64,000 bases of DNA from an uncultured Lachnospiraceae bacterium (GTDB taxonomy: Bacteria > Bacillota > Clostridia > Lachnospirales > Lachnospiraceae), in NCBI GenBank assembly GCA_947176505.1, contig CAMWQW010000011.1:1-64000 (forward strand). Reading direction: 5' to 3'. Under the pieces are notes generated by a model. It was not told the origin of the DNA, did no database searches, and worked only from the letters and a program-made list of their open reading frames with translations. Positions 1 through 7,669 of the stretch are shown here, one piece after another; position 1 is the first letter of the stretch, and the number at the start of each line of letters is the position of its first letter. A program made the translations under genes and the position numbers.

Positions 1-78
1 CTCACGGGCTTTCGCGTTCCGCTTCCCCGCGCTGCCCGCTCGCCTCCGCTTCGCTCCTTCTCGCTCACGGGCTTTCGC
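1..78. repeat. GC-rich segment with a 15-bp direct repeat
   Basis: The 15-mer CTCACGGGCTTTCGC occurs at 1-15 and again at 64-78, exactly 63 bp apart. The segment between them is much richer in G+C than the flanks. On the minus strand one frame stays open and would read as Arg/Lys/Ala/Glu-rich low-complexity peptide, but no start is visible. The rest of the stretch to 226 holds nothing I can name. It may be the edge of a dispersed repeat or of a gene outside the window. Confidence 0.5.
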
Positions 79-226
79 CCTATCATCCTATAATCTGTCA
101 AAATCGACTGCAAGCAGTCATTTTGCCATCTCATAGTCTGGCAGCGCTCAATGCTTACGTGAACATTATATCCCATTTTTATTGTCTCCACAACTAATTA
201 TTCTTGTGCGGACTGCAAATTGATTG

Positions 227-733
227 TTATTTGTCTTCTGTTTCCTGCACGATTTTACGAAGCTCTTTTTCTTGTTTGTTCCTAATCCTCAGCTCTTTAA
301 AAAAAGTCGTCAGCATGTGTGTGCATTCTTCCGCAAGCACTCCCCTTGTAACCTGTACCTGATGATTAAATTCAGGCATCTCCAAAATGTTCAAAATAGA
401 ACCGCCGCAGCCCGCCTTAGGATTCATGCTTCCCATGACCACTTCCGTGACCCGCGCCTGTACGATAGCTCCCGCGCACATCTGACATGGTTCCAACGTT
501 ACATACAACGTACATCCTTCCAGCCGCCAGTCACCCATCTTCTTACTCGCTTTATTGATCGCAGTGATTTCGGCATGAGCAAGCGTATTCTTGTCAGTGT
601 TTCGCCTGTTATATCCTCTGCCGATAATTTTATCCTGATAGACAATCACGCAGCCAATGGGCACTTCTCCAAGTTCGTATGCTTTTTTTGCCTGTTTCAG
701 CGCCTCTTTCATATATCTCTCATCTTGTGTCAT
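227..733 (-). CDS. tadA: tRNA-specific adenosine deaminase TadA
   Basis: 168 residues, the usual length for bacterial TadA. It deaminates adenosine-34 of tRNA-Arg(ACG) to inosine in the cytoplasm, which is needed to read CGN codons. The cytidine-deaminase zinc fold is clear: HAE at residues 53-55 supplies the zinc histidine and proton-shuttle glutamate, and PCQMC at 82-86 supplies the two zinc cysteines. The N-terminal stretch with GEVPIGCVIV is typical of the family. An AGGAG lies about 12 nt before the ATG, slightly long but acceptable. The gene is divergent from the tRNA-Ser gene. Confidence 0.95.
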   Translation of the reverse strand: MTQDERYMKEALKQAKKAYELGEVPIGCVIVYQDKIIGRGYNRRNTDKNTLAHAEITAINKASKKMGDWRLEGCTLYVTLEPCQMCAGAIVQARVTEVVMGSMNPKAGCGGSILNILEMPEFNHQVQVTRGVLAEECTHMLTTFFKELRIRNKQEKELRKIVQETEDK

Positions 734-776
734 AGCCGTGCCATCTCCTAAAAATAAAAAGTTTTAAGAAAAATAG

Positions 777-805
777 TGGACATTCGCCGCAATTCAACTT
801 ATAAT
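777..805 (+). promoter_or_regulatory. Sigma-A-type promoter of tRNA-Ser
   Basis: TGGACA at 777-782 and a perfect TATAAT at 800-805 are separated by 17 bp. The expected start point is about 5 bp upstream of the mature tRNA 5' end, as is usual for single tRNA genes. Confidence 0.75.
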
Positions 806-816
806 CTTACTCGTAC

Positions 817-902
817 GGAGTTGTATCGAAGTGGTCATAACGGGGCGCACTCGAAATGCGTTAGCCCTCCGGGGCACGAGGGTTCGAATCCCTCCAACTC
901 CG
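817..902 (+). tRNA. tRNA-Ser(CGA)
   Basis: An 86-nt class II tRNA. The acceptor stem GGAGTTG (817-823) pairs with CAACTCC (895-901), and the discriminator base is G, as expected for serine. The anticodon stem GCGCA/TGCGT encloses the loop CTCGAAA, giving anticodon CGA (codon UCG). A long variable arm and the T-loop GGTTCGAATCC are present. CCA is not encoded; the sequence runs straight into a terminator. Confidence 0.95.
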
Positions 903-907
903 CTTTG

Positions 908-934
908 AAGCCGAAGCATAGCTTCGGCTTTTAT
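908..934 (+). terminator. Rho-independent terminator after tRNA-Ser
   Basis: Inverted arms AAGCCGAAG and CTTCGGCTT with a short loop are followed by a T-rich tract. It starts 6 nt after the tRNA. Confidence 0.85.
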
Positions 935-1025
935 TTGTCAATTTTGTCACCTCATATACATTATATCGGTGCCCCGATAATAGGGCAATAAAAAGTTATT
1001 TCGCGATACTCTGCCTGTACATTCG

Positions 1026-1127
1026 TCATAAATTCTCATCAAGAAAATATCCCATCACCACTCCGACCCCAAAAACCGCCACCGTAAAAAGACCATATCT
1101 CAATACCAATATTATAATAAAATCCAT
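1026..1127 (-). CDS. 33-residue single-pass membrane micropeptide
   Basis: A short frame begins with ATG at 1127, preceded by GGAGGAGAAAACT, an excellent SD at good spacing. The product is a single hydrophobic helix (about residues 3-27) with an arginine at residue 10 and an acidic tail ending DENL. It lies downstream of the terminator that closes the phosphatase operon, so it is probably a separate transcript. I do not recognise the family. The strong SD and transmembrane (TM) composition argue for expression, but no function can be assigned. Confidence 0.5.
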   Translation of the reverse strand: MDFIIILVLRYGLFTVAVFGVGVVMGYFLDENL

Positions 1128-1169
1128 AGTTTTCTCCTCCCTTTAAAATCTGCCCCTGCCGGATAGGCA

Positions 1170-1207
1170 GCAAAAAGAGACGCGAATCCGAAAATCCGTG
1201 TCTCTTT
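1170..1207 (-). terminator. Terminator of the DUF2589/phosphatase operon
   Basis: Arms AAAGAGAC and GTCTCTTT enclose an 18-nt loop that itself contains ATCCG/CGGAT complementarity. On the minus strand the hairpin ends in a T5 run. It lies about 15 bp past the stop at 1222. Confidence 0.75.
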
Positions 1208-1221
1208 CATTAACACTATAG

Positions 1222-1851
1222 CTACAGCTCCTGCTGAGCAAGATCAATATCCCGCTGGCTCAATACATTGTCATTATAATAAACCATCCTGTATTTATTA
1301 TTGTCGCTGTCAGATAAATGATACCCTATGCCCACAACATCAAAAATCAGTTGATAGTCTGTATCACCTATCTTGATTGTAAAATTACTTTGGTCAACTG
1401 CAACCCCGTCGATTATGCTATGCTCCGTGACTTTCACCTTTGCTCTCATAGGCGTATTCGTATAAATATGTATTACCTCAACCGCCTCAGCCTGTTGTCC
1501 GTTTTGCAGTTTCGTCAGTTCCGCCTGAGTTAACGCATAGATTCTGAAAAACAAGCTCGCACTCTCTCTTTTTTTCCTTCGATTTCCTCGAGATATATGA
1601 AACAGGTAGCTCCCTCCTCGCTTAATCGGTGAAACAAGACTGTTCAATCCCTGCGCTTCCATTTCGTTTAACACCATTTTTAGAGCTTCCGCGTCAACAT
1701 CATTTGCCACACTGTACGCCATCATCGCCGAATTACTGTCAATACGAGTTCCCGATTCCACATAAATATTTTGATAAAATGTTAAGTTTGTCGGCGGTGT
1801 ATTTAAATCCAGATTGCACATCGCCAATGCCTGTAATTGTATTTGTACCAT
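1222..1851 (-). CDS. Unknown protein, last gene of the DUF2589/phosphatase operon
   Basis: 209 residues from the ATG at 1851, chosen because GGAGAG lies 7 nt upstream. A longer frame would start at 1935, overlapping the phosphatase stop, but has no good SD. No signal peptide or TM helix is seen. The protein appears mixed alpha/beta with a basic, serine-rich middle patch (GNRRKKRES) and a C-terminal half rich in beta-type sequence. I do not recognise the family. Its place after the PP2C gene, before the terminator at 1170-1207, suggests that it works with the operon, perhaps as a client or effector. That is inference. Confidence 0.75.
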   Translation of the reverse strand: MVQIQLQALAMCNLDLNTPPTNLTFYQNIYVESGTRIDSNSAMMAYSVANDVDAEALKMVLNEMEAQGLNSLVSPIKRGGSYLFHISRGNRRKKRESASLFFRIYALTQAELTKLQNGQQAEAVEVIHIYTNTPMRAKVKVTEHSIIDGVAVDQSNFTIKIGDTDYQLIFDVVGIGYHLSDSDNNKYRMVYYNDNVLSQRDIDLAQQEL

Positions 1852-1931
1852 AATTTTACTCTCCTTTTTATCCTTTATTTGTTGTCCTGTTTTCTGCCAA
1901 CGGCAGTATTGTTTCTTTCGTCCGATAGTTT

Positions 1932-4556
1932 TCATTCTTCTGATAACTTGTAAACCGTCAATCTGTTTCTGCCATCGACATATTCATACTCTACTTTGTC
2001 CATTCTCTTCTTTACCATATAAATGCCAAGACCTCCCTCCCTTCTTCTGCCAAGCATCTGTGTCACGTCGGGGTCCGGTCTCTTCAGCGGGTCATAGGGA
2101 ATGCCGTCGTCCTCGAAATACAAAATTATTTTCTGTCCTATGATTGTGCCGTTTTCTTCCTTATCATTGATACTGATTCCCAGCTTCACTTCCGTTGCAC
2201 CACTGTAATAACATATATTGGAAAAAATCTCATCCACTGTCACATGAATCTTAACCGCCGTCTTAACAGATACATCCCTTTCTTCTAACGCAGACTCCAC
2301 AAAGTCAATAAAGTCCTGCATATTTTCCATAACGGGAATTCCGGTCTTTTCCTCAAACCCTCCGCCTCTCCATGTAACCGCCAGCATGGTGATATCATCG
2401 AATTGAGGCTCTTCCTGACAAAAATCGTCCACAGCTTTCCACAACACGGCAAGAAGTTCTCTCGGCGACATATTTCCCGCTTCTTTGACTGTTTTCTTCA
2501 ATCGCTCCTCTCCGTACATATTCTGCTGTGAATCGTTTGCTTCCGTCACACCGTCGGTATAAAGAAGCAGCATATCGCCTTTGCCCAGTTTAAGCTTCCC
2601 TTGTCTGTAGGTGGTATCTTCCATTCCCGCCAGCATCATACCGCTAAATGTTGTATCATATTCGCTTTCTCCGCTCTTCCTGATCACAAGCGGTCTGCAA
2701 TGCCCGGCATTCACGAAGTCCACCTCACCATTTGCAATGTTTAGCACCCCGATCCACGCAGTGACGAACATCCCGTCTTTATTGTTATCACATAGGCTTC
2801 TGTTGACTTCCTCCACCGCCCGCGACAATTCACGTTCTTTTCTTCCAAGTCTCATCAACCTGCTGCGGATCATCATTCGTGACACTACCATAAAAAGCGC
2901 TGCTGGAACTCCTTTACCGGACACATCTGCTATGACAAGCGCCAGACGTTCCTCGTCCAGCAGAAAGAAGTCATAGAAATCTCCGCCTACACCTTTCGCC
3001 GCTATCATAGACGCCGCAAGCACAAAATCTTCTCTGTTTGTAAACATCCTTTCAGCGTCAGGGAGCATATCCGCCTGCAGTCCGGACGCCACTTGAATCT
3101 CTGTTCGGATACGCTCCTTTTCCGTCGTGACGTAAGAAAGATTCTCTACATATTCCTCGATCTGGTCTATCATGTCATTAAATGCTTCGCCCAAATCCTC
3201 TATCTCATCCCCGGTCTTTACACTGATTCTCTGTCCGAAATCACTTCCGTCCCAACTCAGCACCTCTTCCGTAAGACTGCATATCGGTTCCGTCAGTTTC
3301 ATGGAAAACATTGTTCCGGATATGCATACAAGCAGTGTGACACACACAAGCGCCACAACAAATGCCAGCATTACACCCCGAATTGCTTCATCCTGTTTAT
3401 CATCCAGCTCATCCGACAATGCCAGTATCGCTGACTGGCTTTCCTTTGCCGGCGCAATGACCTTCTCCTCCTCAAGCACCGTGACAAGGCTCCATCCCAG
3501 ATGCTTGAGCGGTGCATAGGCAAGATAAACCTCCCTGCCGTCCAATGTCAGCTCCACAGAGTCGGTGTCTCCGGAAACCATACCTGCTGCCGCCTGTGCC
3601 AGCATCATGTTACTGCTTTCCCTAAGGTCTACAATCTGTTCGGCGTATGCCGCAGTCTCTCCATCCGGTTCACCCGACACAATCACCTGTCCGTCTTCAT
3701 TGACCAGAAAGGCATAACCGCCCTCCCCGATATCTATCCCCAGCACCGCGTTATTAATTGTCTCCAGATAAGAACCGACTCCCGCGACTGCTACTACCTT
3801 TTCACCACGATATACCGGACTTGCGCACACAATACAGTCGCCACCTCCGTGGACATCTCTGATCACATCCGTATAGACCACCTGTCCGCTCCCTATTTCT
3901 TTGGCTCGCTTATACCATTGCCTGTCCTGCGCCTCAAAAAGCAGTTGGCGATTGCGGTCTGCATTTGCATCCGTGGTATTATACTTACTGTAAGGAATAT
4001 AGTCTGCTTGAATCATCCAGCCGCTCTCTGTGGCGATGTAAGCTGAAGATACCATGCTGTTGTTGGCGTTGTACTGCACAAGCATGTCCTGTAAATTGCC
4101 AAGCTTCAGCACTTCCTCCGTATACATCGGTATACCGGTCTCCGGATCCACCGTGTCTTTTAGCTTTTCCGACCATATAAGCTGCGCCGCAAGTTGATTG
4201 GACTCCGGAATCGGAAGGGCTACTTTTCTGTCCGGGTACTGCTCCGGCTGTTCATAGATATCCCTTGCCTGTGCCGCGATACTCAGCACATATGTCTCCA
4301 CTGCGGCAAACTTTTCTTCGATTACCGCTGCCTTTTGTACGGTAATTCTTCGCAGATTGTCTACTGCCAAATCCTCCAGCGCCTCCTCGGCATCATTCGC
4401 AGCGCTCTCGCCCAATTCTTTACCGCTGTCCGCAGAAATCCGTTTCATTGACCATAGACTGTAGGCGCTGATTGTTCCTGCAACCAGCATGGCGGTTGAC
4501 ACCATCAGCAGTAGCAGTCTGTTTATCTTATCACCTATCTTTTTCTTGCCCGCCAT
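1932..4556 (-). CDS. Membrane PP2C phosphatase (RsbU/SpoIIE type) with fused RsbW-like kinase domain
   Basis: 874 residues. In order: TM helix (about 13-35), large extracytoplasmic dCache-like sensor (about 40-390), second TM (394-415), HAMP (416-470), linker helix, SpoIIE-family PP2C phosphatase and HATPase domain. PP2C metal motifs are visible: GGDFYDF (524-530), VIADVSGKG (541-549), YTDG (666-669) and FDD (719-721). The C-terminus (about 745-874) is an RsbW/SpoIIAB-type ATPase, with DEIFSN at 775-780 as the N box and GGLGIYMV at 841-848 as the G box. It should dephosphorylate the STAS protein encoded immediately upstream on a sensed extracellular cue, and the fused domain could rephosphorylate it or bind a sigma factor. 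It overlaps the STAS gene by 26 bp. Confidence 0.9.
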   Translation of the reverse strand: MAGKKKIGDKINRLLLLMVSTAMLVAGTISAYSLWSMKRISADSGKELGESAANDAEEALEDLAVDNLRRITVQKAAVIEEKFAAVETYVLSIAAQARDIYEQPEQYPDRKVALPIPESNQLAAQLIWSEKLKDTVDPETGIPMYTEEVLKLGNLQDMLVQYNANNSMVSSAYIATESGWMIQADYIPYSKYNTTDANADRNRQLLFEAQDRQWYKRAKEIGSGQVVYTDVIRDVHGGGDCIVCASPVYRGEKVVAVAGVGSYLETINNAVLGIDIGEGGYAFLVNEDGQVIVSGEPDGETAAYAEQIVDLRESSNMMLAQAAAGMVSGDTDSVELTLDGREVYLAYAPLKHLGWSLVTVLEEEKVIAPAKESQSAILALSDELDDKQDEAIRGVMLAFVVALVCVTLLVCISGTMFSMKLTEPICSLTEEVLSWDGSDFGQRISVKTGDEIEDLGEAFNDMIDQIEEYVENLSYVTTEKERIRTEIQVASGLQADMLPDAERMFTNREDFVLAASMIAAKGVGGDFYDFFLLDEERLALVIADVSGKGVPAALFMVVSRMMIRSRLMRLGRKERELSRAVEEVNRSLCDNNKDGMFVTAWIGVLNIANGEVDFVNAGHCRPLVIRKSGESEYDTTFSGMMLAGMEDTTYRQGKLKLGKGDMLLLYTDGVTEANDSQQNMYGEERLKKTVKEAGNMSPRELLAVLWKAVDDFCQEEPQFDDITMLAVTWRGGGFEEKTGIPVMENMQDFIDFVESALEERDVSVKTAVKIHVTVDEIFSNICYYSGATEVKLGISINDKEENGTIIGQKIILYFEDDGIPYDPLKRPDPDVTQMLGRRREGGLGIYMVKKRMDKVEYEYVDGRNRLTVYKLSEE

Positions 4557-4896
4557 GCGTGTTTACCTTTCCTTTCACCACCCTCTTTCCATTCTCATTC
4601 CACACTTCCAGAAATTCCAGAAAGCCGGTAATATATAAGGTATCTTTCACTTCTTCATTGACATTGCATAGAACTAATTTACCTTTTTGGCTCCCCATTG
4701 TTTTATATGTACCAAGCAGCACGCGCAGCCCTGCGGACGAAATATACACCACATCCTTAAAGTCCAGTGTCAGCTCTGTCAGACCTTCTATCCTTTCTAA
4801 TACAAACCGTTCTAATTCCGGCGCTGTAGACGCATCGATGCGTCCGCTGACATACAATGTCAGCTTTTCGTTTCCATTTTTCTCTTCAATCGTCAT
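4531..4896 (-). CDS. STAS-domain anti-sigma-factor antagonist (RsbV/SpoIIAA-like)
   Basis: 121 residues from ATG 4896, preceded by GGGGCAGGG. A longer in-frame start at 4926 lacks an SD. The STAS signature is clear: a beta strand with SGRIDAST near the N-terminus, then DFKDVVYISSAGLRVLLG, where the serine pair before AGLR is the regulatory phosphorylation site of RsbV-type proteins. The tail is extended and basic. Its ATG overlaps the stop of the upstream gene (ATGA), and its 3' end overlaps the phosphatase start, so translation is coupled. It is the expected substrate of the adjacent phosphatase/kinase fusion. Confidence 0.9.
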   Translation of the reverse strand: MTIEEKNGNEKLTLYVSGRIDASTAPELERFVLERIEGLTELTLDFKDVVYISSAGLRVLLGTYKTMGSQKGKLVLCNVNEEVKDTLYITGFLEFLEVWNENGKRVVKGKVNTHGGQEKDR

Positions 4897-5180
4897 AATC
4901 CCTGCCCCTTCTCGTCGCCTGCCCATGCCGGTTTCCTCGTAAATCCCACATGATAAGAAACTTTTTCCATAGTCAGTTCGTGCTCTCCGACCTGATAGCG
5001 TCCTATGGAAACGTCTTTTGCTATGATGGTGCCTCTGGGATAATCGTTCAGGCAGCGGTTTAACAAGTTCATCTGGGCTTCTTTATCCCGATCCGACAGC
5101 GGCATATTAGGGTTCACGCTGCCAATCGTCACTAATTTCACGTAGTGGAAATCCGACAATTCTACTTTCTTCTGGCTCAT
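4893..5180 (-). CDS. Small unknown protein of the DUF2589 operon (95 aa)
   Basis: 95 residues with ATG at 5180 and AGAGGG upstream. No TM or signal sequence. The sequence looks like a compact folded domain (HYVKLVTIGSVNPNMP, then a helix, then YPRGTIIAKDVSIGRYQVGE), ending in a Pro/Gly-rich tail. I do not recognise it. It is translationally coupled to the STAS gene by a 4-bp ATGA overlap, which implies a fixed stoichiometric relationship with the partner switch. It could be an adaptor between the DUF2589 proteins and the STAS/phosphatase pair, but nothing in the sequence proves that. Confidence 0.75.
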   Translation of the reverse strand: MSQKKVELSDFHYVKLVTIGSVNPNMPLSDRDKEAQMNLLNRCLNDYPRGTIIAKDVSIGRYQVGEHELTMEKVSYHVGFTRKPAWAGDEKGQGL

Positions 5181-5205
5181 CTCATATACCCTCTTTCTGA
5201 GAAGA

Positions 5206-5222
5206 CAGTCCGCAAGGGACTG
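5206..5222 (-). other. Intercistronic stem-loop
   Basis: CAGTCC and GGACTG pair around a GCAAG loop in the 74-bp gap between the large DUF2589 gene and the 95-residue gene. There is no T-run, so it is more likely an RNA-processing or stability element than a terminator. It could set different expression levels for structural and regulatory genes of the operon. Confidence 0.45.
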
Positions 5223-5254
5223 CCTTCATCATCTTCATGATTATGGCTTGTCCA

Positions 5255-6502
5255 CTACTGCTGACCACTCTTATCAGGCAGTGCTCTGCCGGATATTGCA
5301 TCGCTGTACTCTGATTTCTTGTTGATCAGTTCCGTCTCAATATCGCTTGCATTCTTCTGGTTTTTGACTGCAGTGTTCTGCGCTGCAAGCATCGCATCAT
5401 ACTGGGATTCTTCTTTCGCGTAGTCAACCGTACCTTCGATGGTTTCTTTCTTATTGTCGCCCTCTCCTTCCATCCCTTTCTTCAGACCTTTCAGTGCAAA
5501 GAGACTGGAAACATCCGTCGACTCGCTTCCGCTGTCGGCAATCAATTTCACATAATCCGATGCCTGCGTCTGGAAGTTACTCCATGACTGATTAATTTCT
5601 TCCAGATACTGCGTATAATTTGCCGTAGCTGTTTCCGCCGCCGCTTTCTCATCTTTCGCCTTCTTTAATGATTGTGTTTGCTCATCACTGGGACTTGCCA
5701 CCTTTTCTAATTTCTTAATCTCCTCATCATACTGTGACGGGTCAGACTCCCTCAGTTTTCTGCTGAGCAATTCCCTGTAGCTGTTCAACTGAACATCCGC
5801 TACTTTTTTAAGGCGAATGATGCTTGCACTCACTCCGTCCTGTGCTGCGCTCAGTCGGCTTTCAATCTGGCTGATTTCCGCCCTAAGGCTTTTCAGTCGT
5901 TCTGCCTTCGCTTTTGCCTGTCCTGCTAAGTCCTGCCCGTTACCGTCCTTTATGTCGCTGCTTAACAGTTCAGGCGCCACATTTGCCGCCATCATATCCA
6001 ATACTCTGGCGAGTCCTTCAGGAATACCGTGGTTGGTCGCACGGACATCCACATGATATTTCGCGGAATTATCTGAGCTTCTCGTGTTGGATTGATGGGA
6101 ACTGACACTACCGGTAACATTGACTTTCACAATACCAAAATTCGCTGAACCGCTTACGGTCGCACTTAAATCCGTCGCCGACTCCTGTCTCTCACTCTGT
6201 TTCACTTCCATATCAAATAGAATATTCACTTCATCAATCTGAAGATTCGGAATCGGGACGATTGCAAGCATCGGCACGCTGACCTTCATTTCATCCAGCG
6301 TACTCGTACCGTCCTCATTGGGGGTACGTTTCTGATAACCGAACGCAACATTACGCACTTTACCCCCAGCATCAAATCCCACACGGTTGATAAAATCCGC
6401 CGTAGAATTAGCTAACAGCGTACTGGCATCCGCCGCCGCGCTCAAAGGTCCTCCGATTAGCTGATCCATCTGTAATCCTGCAAATTGTTCTGCTATTGCC
6501 AT
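5255..6502 (-). CDS. DUF2589-family protein with coiled-coil extension
   Basis: 415 residues. Residues 1-130 match my recollection of the DUF2589 pattern: LIGGPLSAAADAS, a TADFINRVGFD segment, and the core VSVPMLAIVPIPNLQIDEV at about 74-92 followed by a beta strand. The C-terminal two thirds (about 185-400) is charged and helical, with heptad-like stretches, and no TM or signal peptide. GAGGAATAAG supplies the SD. DUF2589 has no experimentally fixed role that I know of. This paralogue and the shorter one upstream share the VP-LL-I-PI-NL-D core, suggesting that they co-assemble. It may be a structural or scaffold subunit, but that is inference only. Confidence 0.85.
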   Translation of the reverse strand: MAIAEQFAGLQMDQLIGGPLSAAADASTLLANSTADFINRVGFDAGGKVRNVAFGYQKRTPNEDGTSTLDEMKVSVPMLAIVPIPNLQIDEVNILFDMEVKQSERQESATDLSATVSGSANFGIVKVNVTGSVSSHQSNTRSSDNSAKYHVDVRATNHGIPEGLARVLDMMAANVAPELLSSDIKDGNGQDLAGQAKAKAERLKSLRAEISQIESRLSAAQDGVSASIIRLKKVADVQLNSYRELLSRKLRESDPSQYDEEIKKLEKVASPSDEQTQSLKKAKDEKAAAETATANYTQYLEEINQSWSNFQTQASDYVKLIADSGSESTDVSSLFALKGLKKGMEGEGDNKKETIEGTVDYAKEESQYDAMLAAQNTAVKNQKNASDIETELINKKSEYSDAISGRALPDKSGQQ

Positions 6503-6562
6503 AATCTTATTCCTCTTTCCTTTCTGTTACTGTCTTAACAACATTGTTTTACTGTTTCATTT

Positions 6563-6823
6563 TTACTGCTGTCGCTTCACCGGCATGGTATAACCCTCAT
6601 CCGGATAGTGGATACCGGTAACTGTAATACTATCCACATACAGAACTCTTTCCGGAATCCAAAACCCATTCCACGAATCCTGTCCATAGTCCCCATACTC
6701 TGTCATTAGCCGCAGATTCAATTCTCTGCGCAGTTTTTCGGTATAGTGGAGAATCACACGACCTTCTTGTTGCCGCTCATTCTCTTTACTTGTTGTTACT
6801 ACCTTCGCACCATTGTTATTCAT
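6563..6823 (-). CDS. Small unknown protein between two DUF2589 genes (86 aa)
   Basis: 86 residues from ATG 6823, which overlaps the 3' end of the upstream DUF2589 gene by 8 bp. A TTG 24 bp further upstream is also in frame. The N-terminus is polar and disordered-looking. The body has RVILHYTEKLRRELNLRL, probably a helix, then an aromatic-rich stretch with WNGFWIPERVLYVDSITVTG. No TM or signal. I do not recognise it. Overlap with one DUF2589 gene and tight linkage to the next suggest an accessory subunit. Confidence 0.7.
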   Translation of the reverse strand: MNNNGAKVVTTSKENERQQEGRVILHYTEKLRRELNLRLMTEYGDYGQDSWNGFWIPERVLYVDSITVTGIHYPDEGYTMPVKRQQ

Positions 6824-7631
6824 AATCTTTATCCAGCCCGTATTCAATCTCCCTGTTCATGATTCGCTCCTGATACTCCATAATGCGGTTTGCAATATTT
6901 GCCTGCGCCATCAAATACTTCTCCTTATCAAATCCCTTGACCGTATCTGCAAAAGCGCTCTTTCCAATCTGCTCCATCTGCTCCTGATCCGCAATCATAT
7001 CCGAAATCTTCCGGTAGAGTCTCTTAAGTCTCTTAATCTTGTTCTTGAGTCCCGTAGTCTCCTGCCAGATTTCTTTCTGTTCATCACTTTCCAAGTTACC
7101 GTCTATCGCCACCGGTGTCGTATCCAGCTTCTTTGTAATCGGATTGGAACTAAACATATCTGTCAGACGCATGACTCCCTCTGTCGCAGGAAGCGAACTA
7201 ATCCGCATCTTATAAGTCACACGCGGTAGGAAATCACTTTCCCGCTGTTCCGGCGAACATATCCGTCCACTGATGGAATACAGCCCCTGCTCTCCTTTCT
7301 CAGCTTTAATTTCTACATCGAAATCAATTTCTGCTTTATCCACATTCAGGTTTGTAATCGGTATGATGGATAGAAGCGGCACTTGTATCTGAAGATTATC
7401 TACGTTGTAGCCTTCATTGCTTTCCGGGCGTACTTGTTCGTATGCAAGATTAATATTATTTAATTGTACGGTTTCTTCTGTCCCCGTCCGCTTGATAGTT
7501 CCCATGTTCTTGATCGTCTCCACTACCCGGGCGCGAAGCTGCTCATTTGACAGCGCAAGTGCATGAAGCGGTGCATAGACGAGATCGTCTAAAGGTATAA
7601 ATTCACTGTAATCGTACTTATGATCCTCCAA
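6816..7631 (-). CDS. DUF2589-family protein, short paralogue
   Basis: 271 residues with a TTG start at 7631 behind AAAGGAG at 9-nt spacing. The DUF2589 core is recognisable at about 79-110 (QIQVPLLSIIPITNLNVD, then an alternating beta strand), preceded by a helical N-terminus with FIPLDDLVYAPLHALALSNEQL. The C-terminal part is charged and helical, including a stretch with LKRLYRKISDMIADQEQMEQI. No export signal. It begins 38 bp after the amidase-lysozyme gene and overlaps the next small gene. Likely a partner of the larger DUF2589 protein. Confidence 0.8.
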   Translation of the reverse strand: MEDHKYDYSEFIPLDDLVYAPLHALALSNEQLRARVVETIKNMGTIKRTGTEETVQLNNINLAYEQVRPESNEGYNVDNLQIQVPLLSIIPITNLNVDKAEIDFDVEIKAEKGEQGLYSISGRICSPEQRESDFLPRVTYKMRISSLPATEGVMRLTDMFSSNPITKKLDTTPVAIDGNLESDEQKEIWQETTGLKNKIKRLKRLYRKISDMIADQEQMEQIGKSAFADTVKGFDKEKYLMAQANIANRIMEYQERIMNREIEYGLDKDYE

Positions 7632-7669
7632 TGACGGAATCTCCTTTCTCTACTCTCAGAACCGGACTT

